Shown: positions 56,610-64,000 of the stretch, one piece after another
Numbering within the stretch: position 1 is the stretch's first letter
Layout: each line of letters starts with the position of its first letter
Origin: a virus
Length of the DNA stretch: 64,000 nt
Direction: 5' to 3' (one strand)
Virus record (IMG/VR): IMGVR_UViG_3300040801_001530
Span: 1-64,000 of that record
The notes under the pieces: generated by a model
Database searches by the model: none
Told to the model about the DNA's origin: nothing
The model's input: only the letters and a program-made list of their open reading frames with translations
Position numbers and translations under genes: made by a program

Positions 56610-56927
56610 CTACAGGCATTTATAGGGCGATCGAACGCCTTCCACTAAAAACCGTGCGTTACCGATTTTTGAGTAGCCAAACATTCGGCGGGCGCAGGCC
56701 CGCGCTGCGGTCTCGCTTTTGTAAACTGATGCCGTGCCATAGAATGGGCCAAACCAGTTTTTATATTGATATTGCCCAGGTCGGTAGGTAGCTACACCAA
56801 ATACTACCTTGCCGGTACGTATATCCTGCACGCGCCAGACATTTGGTTGTTGCGGCGTTGCGTGCAAATTATAAGTCATGTGTGTAAGGTTCTCGACTTG
56901 GATAGTTTGGCCATTTGCGTTCTTCAT
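56610..56927 (-). CDS. Small orphan protein
   Basis: 105 residues from the ATG at 56927, which follows AAGGAG; the longer frame to 57005 overlaps the next gene. Contains YKNWFGPFYGTASVYKSETAA. Unknown function. Confidence 0.62.
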   Translation of the reverse strand: MKNANGQTIQVENLTHMTYNLHATPQQPNVWRVQDIRTGKVVFGVATYRPGQYQYKNWFGPFYGTASVYKSETAARACARRMFGYSKIGNARFLVEGVRSPYKCL

Positions 56928-56991
56928 GTTTAGTTCTCCTTGTGTGTTTTGGGGGCTAGGCTTTATTGCCCGCCCCCTTTTTATTATTTGG

Positions 56992-57249
56992 TTATTGGTT
57001 GACAATCGCTAAGAGTTCGGTCATGGTGATCCGATGCGCCAGATAAGCCCATGTGGCTTCGGGGTATACGGTAAACTTATGCATGGCTTCCATTGTACGG
57101 AGGGCGGCGGCGCGGGCGTTGCGTATATCCTCGGCTGTAATGTTTGTGGGGTATGCTGTCTGGCGACCGTATTTGCTCATAACGTAAGCGCGGCGGTCAT
57201 CTTGGGGCAGGTATTGGGTTAAATTGACTTGCGGTTTACTGTTGAACAT
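56992..57249 (-). CDS. Small orphan protein
   Basis: 85 residues, helical (EDIRNARAAALRTMEAMH). Start follows GAGGAG in the dispersed cassette leader. Unknown. Confidence 0.65.
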   Translation of the reverse strand: MFNSKPQVNLTQYLPQDDRRAYVMSKYGRQTAYPTNITAEDIRNARAAALRTMEAMHKFTVYPEATWAYLAHRITMTELLAIVNQ

Positions 57250-57251
57250 GA

Positions 57252-57300
57252 GTTTAACTCCTCGTTAGATTATTCCTTGCTTGACTATGATACTAGTATA
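57252..57300 (-). promoter_or_regulatory. Small-gene promoter cassette
   Basis: Minus strand TGC-TATACT (57295-57300), AGTATCATAGTCAAGCAAGG, GAGGAG. Near copy of 39287-39330, together with the hairpin behind it. Confidence 0.72.
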
Positions 57301-57306
57301 GCACGT

Positions 57307-57329
57307 TTAGGGGGCTTTGTGCCCCCTAA
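57307..57329 (-). terminator. Terminator hairpin before the 57295 promoter
   Basis: TTAGGGGGC/GCCCCCTAA around five bases; matches 39258-39280. Confidence 0.75.
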
Positions 57330-57332
57330 TTT

Positions 57333-57917
57333 TTAGGGGGTGCGTGTATCACCAGCAAAACTAAATGGCTCTAAGCCTGCGGGGCAGCGGGCGGCGGGTT
57401 GGAATACGGTAATAATACAGCCCGGCCCCCATGTCCCCCTGTAACACAATTCTTGGTATCGCCAAGCATCTGCCAGCACTTCGCGCCCGTATAGCGTCAT
57501 ATCGATAAGCGCCGATTTGCCACTAGTACCAATGACCTTAACCGTAATACGGCTATTGTCGGCATAGATTAGCGTGTAGATGTGCGCCGCGCGCCCGGTG
57601 TTGTAATAGTTGGCTAACCGCGCATAAACCACCCGCTTAGCCTTATCAAATAACCTCGCAACCTGTTTTTTAACGCCGCGTTCTATAACGTGTTGTGTCT
57701 CAAAATGATACACGTACACAGTATAGCACAATTCGTTATAGGCGTCGTCAAATGTGGCGAATGTCTTACTAGGCTGAATGTTAGCATGATGCATAAGCCA
57801 TTGGTTGCCATCGCGCTCGATATAGTAAACATGGCCTTCGTAGCATGTAAAGCGCCATTTATTAAGCCATTGCCCATATTTATCTTGCATCCTACCGTGC
57901 TCTTTGATAAGTGGCAT
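57333..57917 (-). CDS. Hypothetical cassette protein
   Basis: 194 residues, strand- and Tyr/Trp-rich (WRFTCYEGHVYYIERDGNQWLM, HIYTLIYADNSRITVKVIG). Start follows GAGGAG. Promoter with -10 at 57963. No family known. Confidence 0.65.
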   Translation of the reverse strand: MPLIKEHGRMQDKYGQWLNKWRFTCYEGHVYYIERDGNQWLMHHANIQPSKTFATFDDAYNELCYTVYVYHFETQHVIERGVKKQVARLFDKAKRVVYARLANYYNTGRAAHIYTLIYADNSRITVKVIGTSGKSALIDMTLYGREVLADAWRYQELCYRGTWGPGCIITVFQPAARCPAGLEPFSFAGDTRTP

Positions 57918-57962
57918 GTTTTTAGCTCCTCGTTGGGTTGATTTTTACTTGACTATGATACT

Positions 57963-58000
57963 AGTATAGCAAAACCCCGCACATTATACAAGCGCGGGGT
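57963..58000 (-). promoter_or_regulatory. Combined hairpin-terminator and promoter
   Basis: Minus strand: -35 TTGTAT (57986-57991) in the loop of an AACCCCGC/GCGGGGTT hairpin, 17-bp spacer, -10 TATACT (57963-57968). Same design as 22294, 37666 and 60392. Confidence 0.72.
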
Positions 58001-58016
58001 TATTTTTTAATCTGGT

Positions 58017-58031
58017 GTTCTATTCGTGTTC
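58017..58031. promoter_or_regulatory. GTTC-N7-GTTC site
   Basis: GTTC-TATTCGT-GTTC preceded by TTTAATCTGGT, upstream of the 57986 promoter. Confidence 0.55.
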
Positions 58032-58037
58032 TAACGC

Positions 58038-58448
58038 CTACGGCTTCGCGTGTGGCAACGGTACCGGCTCAAAGATCGTAAACCTATCGGGTTGCATCCG
58101 TTTAGCGTAATCAGGCACACGCCCGAATCCTGGCACCGGGATAGCGGCGACCACATCCGGCGCGTATGCGCGGGCGGCTAGGATACTACCCAGGATGATA
58201 GCGTCGGGCCACAGCGACCGTATATGGTCTACTAGCGAACGGCCATAGGGGGTGGGGATAAAGGCCGATGAGCAGAACTTAACGCCGCCGGGGCCACGCC
58301 CGACTTCGATTGATGTGGCCTCAGCCTCTAAACGTTTGCCACAGGGGGGAACACTAAACCATATACTATCTTTGTCGCCAAAATCGTAAGGGTGCCCCGT
58401 GACATTTACAAAGGTAATTCCATCTACTGTTGTATGTTCCAATGCCAT
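58038..58448 (-). CDS. Hypothetical protein
   Basis: 136 residues, Pro- and Val-rich (VVAAIPVPGFGRVP), unrecognised. It starts one base after the stop of the 58450 gene, so it is co-translated with it. Confidence 0.6.
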   Translation of the reverse strand: MALEHTTVDGITFVNVTGHPYDFGDKDSIWFSVPPCGKRLEAEATSIEVGRGPGGVKFCSSAFIPTPYGRSLVDHIRSLWPDAIILGSILAARAYAPDVVAAIPVPGFGRVPDYAKRMQPDRFTIFEPVPLPHAKP

Positions 58449-58449
58449 T

Positions 58450-58710
58450 TTAATCTACACCGTGGATAATACTACTACTAAAGCCACCGTCTTTGTCTAT
58501 CATATCATAGCCGATTGAGCCATCAGGCTGCGCGGTTACATCCAACGTGCGCAAATCGCCACACCAATGCCCCACCTCGGCAAGATGCAACAACGCGCTA
58601 GATGCACTATCAAAGTTATAGAGTGTGACGCGGCACAAACTCACGGTATCAGTAACGACCCACGGCTTTAGACCGTCTTCGATTAAATCGTGCTCATAGT
58701 AAATATGCAT
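58450..58710 (-). CDS. Hypothetical protein
   Basis: 86 residues from the ATG at 58710, which has GGAG upstream. The longer frame to 58821 starts inside the promoter's -35 and is rejected. Acidic, strand-rich. Unknown. Confidence 0.62.
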   Translation of the reverse strand: MHIYYEHDLIEDGLKPWVVTDTVSLCRVTLYNFDSASSALLHLAEVGHWCGDLRTLDVTAQPDGSIGYDMIDKDGGFSSSIIHGVD

Positions 58711-58792
58711 AGAGTTCTCCAAACGTTGCCGGTATGCAAAAGAGTAACGCGGGGGCCTCCCGGTATTATCCCCCACGCTAAAAGATGCGTCT

Positions 58793-58821
58793 AATATATC
58801 ATGGCATATCATGTGTGTCAA
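58793..58821 (-). promoter_or_regulatory. Promoter TTGACA-N17-TATATT
   Basis: Minus strand -35 58816-58821, -10 58793-58798, for the 58710 gene. Just beyond it is an inverted TGTTCTA...TAGAACA at 58829-58847. Confidence 0.78.
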
Positions 58822-58872
58822 GTCAGCATGTTCTAATCAATAGAACATAAGATGAGTATTTTAGCTAAACGC

Positions 58873-58901
58873 TTGCACGCGATGGCAATATATGATATAC
58901 T
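58873..58901 (+). promoter_or_regulatory. Promoter TTGCAC-N17-TATACT
   Basis: -35 58873-58878, -10 58896-58901, for the 58962 gene. The leader has an unusual CCCCGCGCGGGGGGG run. Confidence 0.72.
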
Positions 58902-58961
58902 TTTAGCATCGAATGAATACCCTCCCCGCGCGGGGGGGCAGGCGAATAAAGGCGAATAAAA

Positions 58962-59489
58962 ATGTACAACCAGACAACAAAAAGTTACACCGCAAAAGAT
59001 GGCAGCGACAACTGGATCGCAGAACCCAAACCGGAACCAGCTATCACGTTAAAGCAAATGAGTATCGTGCTCAATGCTTATGAAGAAGAATTTGAGCGGA
59101 TAGTAGGTTTACTAGTTGCAGTGTTACAAAATAAAGCTGCTACACTTGTAGACTGCTCCCCCAAGGAATATGCAAGCATGTTCCTTAAGGGTATGATTAG
59201 CAAAGACGCAGGTGCCCGCGCTAAAGCATTGAAGTACAACAGCGTCTTTGTGCACGCACGTTATGGTGTGCTGCACAAAGGGCAGCCAACATATGGTATG
59301 CCCATTCCAGCGGGGAAGACCCCGCATTGTGCACAGATCAACACAACCGGCCTACGTGTAGATATTGAGGCAAAATCCACAGGCAATATATATCACCGAG
59401 CTTATTGTTACAGAGTAGCAGTAACAAAGCCCGATACCATCGCCCGTGCTATATGCTTTAATAAACTCCCACATAAGCATTGTGGCTAG
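58962..59489 (+). CDS. Hypothetical protein with YNxxTxSYT start
   Basis: 175 residues. First residues YNQTTKSYTAKDGSDNW match the N-terminal tag of the 16780 protein. Helical middle; contains four Cys in the last third. Promoter at 58873. Its 3' end overlaps an opposing frame (59352-59735). Confidence 0.62.
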   Translation: MYNQTTKSYTAKDGSDNWIAEPKPEPAITLKQMSIVLNAYEEEFERIVGLLVAVLQNKAATLVDCSPKEYASMFLKGMISKDAGARAKALKYNSVFVHARYGVLHKGQPTYGMPIPAGKTPHCAQINTTGLRVDIEAKSTGNIYHRAYCYRVAVTKPDTIARAICFNKLPHKHCG

Positions 59490-59735
59490 ATATTGTGGGA
59501 GTGTTAGTTCGCAAATGACAGAAGACAATTTTGTCGGTACAGGGAATTGTGCAACAATCGCATTAACTTGCTCTTGCGCCAACCCTGGCACTTGCGCACG
59601 CTCAGTAAGTTGTTTACGACGATAAAACGCTGTCACGTTGGAGTTATTCTTTTGTGCTGGGTCATGGTGGGATACTGGTGTAATAAATGTAGCAACGAAT
59701 GTAATACGGCGTGATTCTGGTGTAATATGATACAT
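59352..59735 (-). CDS. Hypothetical protein, antisense-overlapping
   Basis: 127 residues. Strong AAGGAGG before ATG 59735, which overlaps the preceding stop (TAATG). The last 138 bp overlap the end of the plus-strand 58962 gene, so one of the two 3' ends may be non-functional. Family unknown. Confidence 0.45.
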   Translation of the reverse strand: MYHITPESRRITFVATFITPVSHHDPAQKNNSNVTAFYRRKQLTERAQVPGLAQEQVNAIVAQFPVPTKLSSVICELTLPQYLATMLMWEFIKAYSTGDGIGLCYCYSVTISSVIYIACGFCLNIYT

Positions 59736-60109
59736 TATGCCTCCTTTTGGGCAATAAATAATGCTAATGTAAACTCATCAGTTAGGCGATATGGCACAAT
59801 AATACGCTCGTATTGGATTAATTCCATTAACGTTAGGTTATGTCCCTTAATCTTATTAGCTAATAGAAGATTATCAGCAATAACCACCTTGCTTATTCCC
59901 ATGCTATAAATCTGCTCTACTTTATCCAATACATCAAGGAGCTTGGTATGGTCAATAGTTAATACGCGCTCTATATTACCATCAACTACAAGAATTAATG
60001 CTGTGACAAATAGTACATCGGTTTTTGTGCGCTGGACACTCAGCAGCACGGCGCAAATGGAAGAGTGGGTAGCTACTGGCGTATGGCCCGATGGCACTTC
60101 GATTATCAA
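59735..60109 (-). CDS. Hypothetical protein, unclear start
   Basis: 124 residues, plausible alpha/beta protein (DVLFVTALILVVDGNIERVL, DKVEQIYSMGISKVVIADN). No RBS at the first ATG; a GTG nearer 60050 would avoid overlap with the plus-strand gene. Coupled to the 59352 gene. Confidence 0.45.
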   Translation of the reverse strand: MIIEVPSGHTPVATHSSICAVLLSVQRTKTDVLFVTALILVVDGNIERVLTIDHTKLLDVLDKVEQIYSMGISKVVIADNLLLANKIKGHNLTLMELIQYERIIVPYRLTDEFTLALFIAQKEA

Positions 60110-60356
60110 AGTACCGCTTGATGAGAATTTGCGCTGGTATCTGCTGCGCTACTTCCAAAACCATGACGAACCAAAAAGAACAGGTATGTTTGCGCCTGCA
60201 AGCAGCTTTTATATTGGCGTGTTTGACAAAGAGCCATCAGCACTGGACGCACGCAAATACCTTATGCGCATCCTGAACGCATGTGAGTGTTGCAAAGAGT
60301 GCGAAGGCGAACAGTACAAGCCAGGTGGTGCGTGCGACACCACCTATCTGTTCTAA
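60057..60356 (+). CDS. Hypothetical protein with Cys cluster
   Basis: 99 residues from the ATG at 60057. Ends with CECCKECEGEQYKPGGAC, a likely metal site. No RBS or promoter is visible, and upstream frame continues only as antisense to the 59735 gene. It may be the intact end of a gene disrupted by inserted DNA at 59490-60056. Confidence 0.45.
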   Translation: MEEWVATGVWPDGTSIIKVPLDENLRWYLLRYFQNHDEPKRTGMFAPASSFYIGVFDKEPSALDARKYLMRILNACECCKECEGEQYKPGGACDTTYLF

Positions 60357-60378
60357 ATTAGAACACCAGATTAGAGCT
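60350..60378 (+). promoter_or_regulatory. Inverted GTTC element
   Basis: GTTC-TAAATTA-GAAC followed by ACCAGATTAGAG: one more copy of the upstream element, overlapping the stop of the 60057 gene. Confidence 0.5.
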
Positions 60379-60391
60379 TAAAATTATTATG

Positions 60392-60429
60392 GCCCCACAC
60401 TTGACCGTGGGGCTTTTTTGCTTTATACT
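60392..60429 (+). promoter_or_regulatory. Combined hairpin-terminator and promoter
   Basis: GCCCCAC/GTGGGGC hairpin plus T6; -35 TTGACC (60401-60406) in the loop, 17-bp spacer, -10 TATACT (60424-60429). Confidence 0.8.
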
Positions 60430-60471
60430 TGTATCATAGTCAAGCAAGCAAACATCTACGGAGAGAATAAA

Positions 60472-60636
60472 ATGCGTACAGTTTATATCAATCGACAGCA
60501 CGATTTAGAGTGGGAATGTCCCCAAAAAACACGCACTTGGCAGGAATACCGTAAGCTACTTGTACAAGTCCTGGCTTTAAGTCAGGACGCATCTTGGGCC
60601 AATTACAAGAGTTTTTTGGCCTACTTCGCTAACTAA
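60472..60636 (+). CDS. Small orphan protein (54 aa)
   Basis: MRTVYINRQHDLEWECPQKT and a helical tail. Start after GGAGAG. A single-gene cassette with promoter and terminator. Unknown. Confidence 0.65.
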   Translation: MRTVYINRQHDLEWECPQKTRTWQEYRKLLVQVLALSQDASWANYKSFLAYFAN

Positions 60637-60657
60637 ATATCTAAGCAAGATCAAGCT

Positions 60658-60690
60658 AAAAGCCCTACAGTCAAGTGTGGGGTTTTTTGT
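60658..60690 (+). terminator. Terminator of the 60472 gene
   Basis: AGCCCTACA-gtcaag-TGTGGGGT followed by T6. A run of about 12 C follows. Confidence 0.7.
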
Positions 60691-60712
60691 TTTACCCCCC
60701 CCCCCGCCCTAT

Positions 60713-60742
60713 TTGACATATGTATTATAATAATAATAGGAT
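60713..60742 (+). promoter_or_regulatory. Capsid operon promoter
   Basis: TTGACA (60713-60718), 18-bp AT-rich spacer, TAGGAT (60737-60742), then an AT-rich leader with repeated ACTTATTA. Confidence 0.6.
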
Positions 60743-60786
60743 AACTTACTTATTATACTTATTACTTATTATTTAGGTGCATATGT

Positions 60787-63636
60787 ATGCCAAAACCAGC
60801 CCCCCAGACCATTATTAACATATATAATGCCACAGCACAGCCTGAACCCAACAACACTAAGGCTGTGCCTGTGCGTTACGAGCATATTGATTTTAAACCT
60901 ACCCAAACAATGGCCGATAACGCTAAGCGCGGGCTTGAGTTGCGCAAAGAGCACGAGCGCGGCGGTACCGAGGTTGGCGTCCAACGGGCGCGCAACATCT
61001 CTAACCGTGACAACATAAGCCCCGACGTGGTTAAGGCCATGCATAGCTTTTTTAGCCGCCATGAGGTTAATAAACAAGCTGATGGGTGGGGCGACCGTGC
61101 CGAGCCTAGCGCGGGATATATCCCCTGGCTACTGTGGGGCGGTGACGAAGGCCAAACGTGGGCACGGGCTAGAGTAGAGCAAATGCGGGCGGCGGATGAC
61201 AGCGCCAAAGCGGGTGGCTATACAAAGCCTTATCAGACCGATAGCCCTAGCCTACCTGATTATGTGCAACGCCTAAGCGACAATGAGCGCCAACGGTGGG
61301 TGTCAACCTTTAATAACGCACTAGAGGAGACTGGTAACGAGTCTAGCGCGTTTGCTATAGCAAATAGTGCTATAAAAAGTATCACCCAGGCCGCAGATAG
61401 CCCCGTCACGTTGCCAAAGCCAGGCGGGGGTATCAAGGCACTAGGCAGCGCACCAAACACCATAGGCGGCTATTTAGTGCGCTGGGGTAGCCCCAACGAT
61501 AGGGACAGCGAAGGTGAATATTTTACCCCCCGTGTTGACTTTATGCGTGATGTCTACCCTATTGATATACCAGTTTACTATGAGCATAGTATTGTAGATG
61601 ACGCAGGCTCGCCTACCACTGATGATACAAAATGGGCAAATACCCGCAAAACATTGGTAGGCAAGATTACGGACATTAGACAAGATGATACCGGGCTATG
61701 GGTAGAGGCCACGCTAGATACTAATGCAATGGCACGGGAAGCGTTAGAGGCGATTACAGCGGGGCATATGTTCTGGTCTTCTGGGACAGCGCCCCACCTA
61801 GCCCGACGCACTGAGGATAGTGAGATTACTACATGGCCTATTATAGACGCTAGCATAACCGCAACACCAGCGGAGCCACACGGCACGGCCATATATCAAA
61901 TTAAGAGCGATTTTGGCGCTGAAGGTGCTTGGGAGATGCTATTGAGAGCATATAGCACAGATAGCGCTAACAATAATAGTAAAGTTAAACACAATATAAG
62001 AGAGGTCGAGATGGATCCCAAACAAAAAACGCCCCCCACCGGGGACGGGGCAGCCGATCCGCAGCCCAAACCACGTTTTAGCGATATGCTTGAGATGAGC
62101 GCTTTAGAGCGGACACAAACTTATGCAACCGCTATTAAGTCGCTGTGGCCTAATATCCAACGCATGATCAGCGCTATCGAAGCCGATATTAAAGCGGCAG
62201 GCAAAGAGGGGCCTGAATATACCAAGGCCATTGATGAGCAGTTACAAGTCGAATTAACCGACATGGCTAAACGCCTTGCTAGCATGGTCACAGGCGACAC
62301 CGTAGAGGATGCATTACGCGCACTTACCGAGCATGTAATGCTTAAACTTACGGCTAGTATGCAGGCTGAAGAAGCCCCAGCGGCTATGCCCGACGCCGAT
62401 AAGATGAGCGACGAAGACGAAGACGCTAATAAAATGTATGACGACAAGATGATAACAGAAGACGGTGATGATATTATTAAGGGTACAGCTAAACGTGGTG
62501 CTAAGAGCCGTATGCCAGCGCCGCTCTATGGGGCTTATTTGACCGCGCCAACAGCTACTAGTGCGGCAAGCAGCACCTATAGCGCACCTAACCTTAATAT
62601 CAAGAGTAATAAGCGCTATTCGATTACTGACCATGTGCGGGCGATGTATGCTGCGCGTAACGGAGATGCCAGCACGCTTGCACGCCAAAAACGTGCAACC
62701 TACAAGAGCTATTTGTCTAAGTATGGCCAGGACTGGACTATTAAGGCACTTGGCTCTAATCCGCTTACTATCGGCGGCTTCACGATTGACGCCGAGCAGT
62801 CTAGCGAGATTATTGGCGGTCTGTATGACGAGAATGTGATCTTAAGTGAGAGTGCGACCGATAGTTGGGCGCGGCGTATGCCGATGGTTAACAACCAACT
62901 ACTCATGCCACGTGTTAATACGCCGATTAGTGCCGGTTTTGTTGGTGAGAATCAAGAGACCGACGAAGACACCGCTCTAGACTTTGGTCTAGAACAAATG
63001 AATGCGGTTAAGTTGTACAGTATGATTCGTGTGCCACGCGAGTATTTAGCCGATAGTAGCGTTAATGTTGACAGCTTCTTACAAGAAGAGATGACAGCGG
63101 CGCTACAACAAGAGATGTTGCGCGGCATTTTAGAGGGTACTGGCGGGGTCGAGCCTGTAGGTTTAGCCACCCGTGGCATTAGCACGAGCTTAAGTGACGC
63201 AGCGCCTACCGTTAACGATTTAACTAGTATGCTGCGCCGTATGAACCAGGCCAAGGTAGGCGTTAAGCCTAGCAAAAAGGCTGGTTGGTTGATGGATCCC
63301 CGCGAGGCCGAGACTATCCGCTTGTTAGAGGATACCGAAGGCAATTATGTCTGGACGGGGCACGACGGGCAAGGCTTAGCGCTTAGCGAAGGCTTAGTCC
63401 CAGGCCGGTTGCTTGGATTACCTGTTAAGCAAACAAATCAAATATCCGATAATAAAATCATTGTGGCGAATTGGCGCGACGTGATGGTAGCTATTCGTGA
63501 AGACATCGAATTACAGCTTACCGAAGAACGTTACTGGGAGTACGACCAAATCGCTTACCGCGTTATTATGCGGATTGCCGTTGGTGTGGCCTATCCTGAC
63601 TCGGTGCAGATTTTGACCGACGTCGGCACGGCATAA
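60787..63636 (+). CDS. Capsid polyprotein: ChaB-like, protease, scaffold, major capsid
   Basis: 949 residues in one frame. About 40-135 is a conserved head-associated module (ISPDVVKAMHSFFSRHEVNK, GYIPWLLWGGD). About 155-200 is ChaB-like (LPDYVQRLSDNERQRWVSTF). About 225-370 is an HK97-type prohead protease with H267 (YYEHS) and the WSSG Ser (331/332). About 380-600 is an acidic, helical scaffold-like part. About 610-949 is the HK97-fold capsid, with the E-loop and VPREYLADSS segment. Normally these are separate genes. The protease probably cuts itself and the scaffold away during head maturation. Start ATG has AGGTG upstream; the strong promoter is at 60713. Confidence 0.88.
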   Translation: MPKPAPQTIINIYNATAQPEPNNTKAVPVRYEHIDFKPTQTMADNAKRGLELRKEHERGGTEVGVQRARNISNRDNISPDVVKAMHSFFSRHEVNKQADGWGDRAEPSAGYIPWLLWGGDEGQTWARARVEQMRAADDSAKAGGYTKPYQTDSPSLPDYVQRLSDNERQRWVSTFNNALEETGNESSAFAIANSAIKSITQAADSPVTLPKPGGGIKALGSAPNTIGGYLVRWGSPNDRDSEGEYFTPRVDFMRDVYPIDIPVYYEHSIVDDAGSPTTDDTKWANTRKTLVGKITDIRQDDTGLWVEATLDTNAMAREALEAITAGHMFWSSGTAPHLARRTEDSEITTWPIIDASITATPAEPHGTAIYQIKSDFGAEGAWEMLLRAYSTDSANNNSKVKHNIREVEMDPKQKTPPTGDGAADPQPKPRFSDMLEMSALERTQTYATAIKSLWPNIQRMISAIEADIKAAGKEGPEYTKAIDEQLQVELTDMAKRLASMVTGDTVEDALRALTEHVMLKLTASMQAEEAPAAMPDADKMSDEDEDANKMYDDKMITEDGDDIIKGTAKRGAKSRMPAPLYGAYLTAPTATSAASSTYSAPNLNIKSNKRYSITDHVRAMYAARNGDASTLARQKRATYKSYLSKYGQDWTIKALGSNPLTIGGFTIDAEQSSEIIGGLYDENVILSESATDSWARRMPMVNNQLLMPRVNTPISAGFVGENQETDEDTALDFGLEQMNAVKLYSMIRVPREYLADSSVNVDSFLQEEMTAALQQEMLRGILEGTGGVEPVGLATRGISTSLSDAAPTVNDLTSMLRRMNQAKVGVKPSKKAGWLMDPREAETIRLLEDTEGNYVWTGHDGQGLALSEGLVPGRLLGLPVKQTNQISDNKIIVANWRDVMVAIREDIELQLTEERYWEYDQIAYRVIMRIAVGVAYPDSVQILTDVGTA

Positions 63637-63650
63637 GGAGAGAGATAATA

Positions 63651-64000
63651 ATGCCTGTTTTTAATAAAGACCTACAAAGTGTTGTCGCATTCCGGCCCGC
63701 GATCGCGGCGGGTACCTATGCCGATAGCGCTCAATATTCTACGATCTACGATATTACCGAATATGGCCACGCCACGTTTATTGTAAACGCCGCATCTAGT
63801 ATGGGTGGTAACGTGGTTTGCGCGATTGAGGAGAATAGCTCTAGTAGCTCTAGTGGCACTACAGCTAGTACAGATCGTGACGGTGATGCTATTACTGGTA
63901 CCCTTACCGCTGGTACGGATGATGGGCGCGTAGGTGTGCTTAGTATCCATTCCTCCGATCTTGGTAGTGGCAACCGTTACGTTATGCTTAAAGTTACCCC
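63651..64000 (+). CDS. Head protein following capsid (3' end outside window)
   Basis: Starts MPVFNKDLQSVVAFRPAIAA after AAGGAG and is open to the right edge (116 residues seen). Strand-rich with a Ser/Thr/Gly stretch. Position suggests a decoration or head-completion protein. Family not recognised. Confidence 0.65.
   Translation, partial: MPVFNKDLQSVVAFRPAIAAGTYADSAQYSTIYDITEYGHATFIVNAASSMGGNVVCAIEENSSSSSSGTTASTDRDGDAITGTLTAGTDDGRVGVLSIHSSDLGSGNRYVMLKVT

Noticed and set aside
59943-60056. N-terminal extension of the 60057 gene
   Set aside because: It is antisense to the better-looking leftward frame and is not protein-like.

Overview
The window is most of the genome of a tailed double-stranded DNA phage (Caudoviricetes). 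It has a long non-contractile type of tail module: tape measure protein, distal tail protein, no sheath. It carries a terminase, a portal/MuF protein, a protease-capsid polyprotein, tail genes, a lambda-style initiator plus DnaB-type helicase, a Rad52-type annealing protein and many small orphan genes. There is no integrase, DNA polymerase or RNA polymerase in view. Promoters are ordinary sigma70 type (TTGACA-N17-TATACT), so a bacterial host polymerase is probably used. The host cannot be named from the sequence. Four GTTC-N7-GTTC sites resemble the LexA box of Alphaproteobacteria, but these may be phage-specific sites. CTAG and the codons CTA, TTA and ATA are unusually common, which fits the phage's own Leu(TAG), Leu(TAA) and CAT tRNAs.

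Layout. 1-16122 (+): end of a glycosyltransferase, head-tail connector, tail tube, frameshifted tail chaperones, tape measure, tail tip proteins, adhesin-like fibres and small membrane proteins. 16195-27901 (-): small genes, then Rad52-type protein, SF1 helicase, N6-adenine methyltransferase, DnaB-like helicase and initiator, with a likely origin inside the initiator gene. 28035-36706 (+): FkbM methyltransferase, VRR-NUC-like nuclease, small and large terminase, and a 1029-residue portal fusion. 36862-39575: small genes on both strands and a PAPS-reductase-like gene. 39719-42220 (-): a tRNA array, then an IscB RNA-guided nuclease with its own mini-CRISPR. 42276-56552 (+): HNH, methyltransferase, MazG-DnaQ and HslV-like genes and a glycan-modifying operon. 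56610-60636: more small cassettes. 60787 to the end (+): capsid polyprotein and the next head gene.

The most notable system is at 40335-42219. It is an intact IscB (PLMP, RuvC I-III, HNH) preceded by two identical 37-bp repeats, one degenerate repeat, two spacers and a structured non-coding region. The last repeat is followed at once by a matching anti-repeat, so a 20-nt spacer, repeat, anti-repeat and scaffold form one continuous predicted guide RNA. A sigma70 promoter sits just outside the array, and a terminator hairpin lies between the RNA and the iscB start. This looks like a phage-borne, CRISPR-associated IscB.

Other striking points: an HTH-portal-2H phosphoesterase-MuF fusion, which raises the possibility of a virion-carried nucleotide-signal hydrolase; a ChaB-protease-scaffold-capsid fusion; a dispersed set of small-gene cassettes whose promoter -35 box lies inside the terminator hairpin of the previous unit; and tRNA-like genes with shortened anticodon arms.
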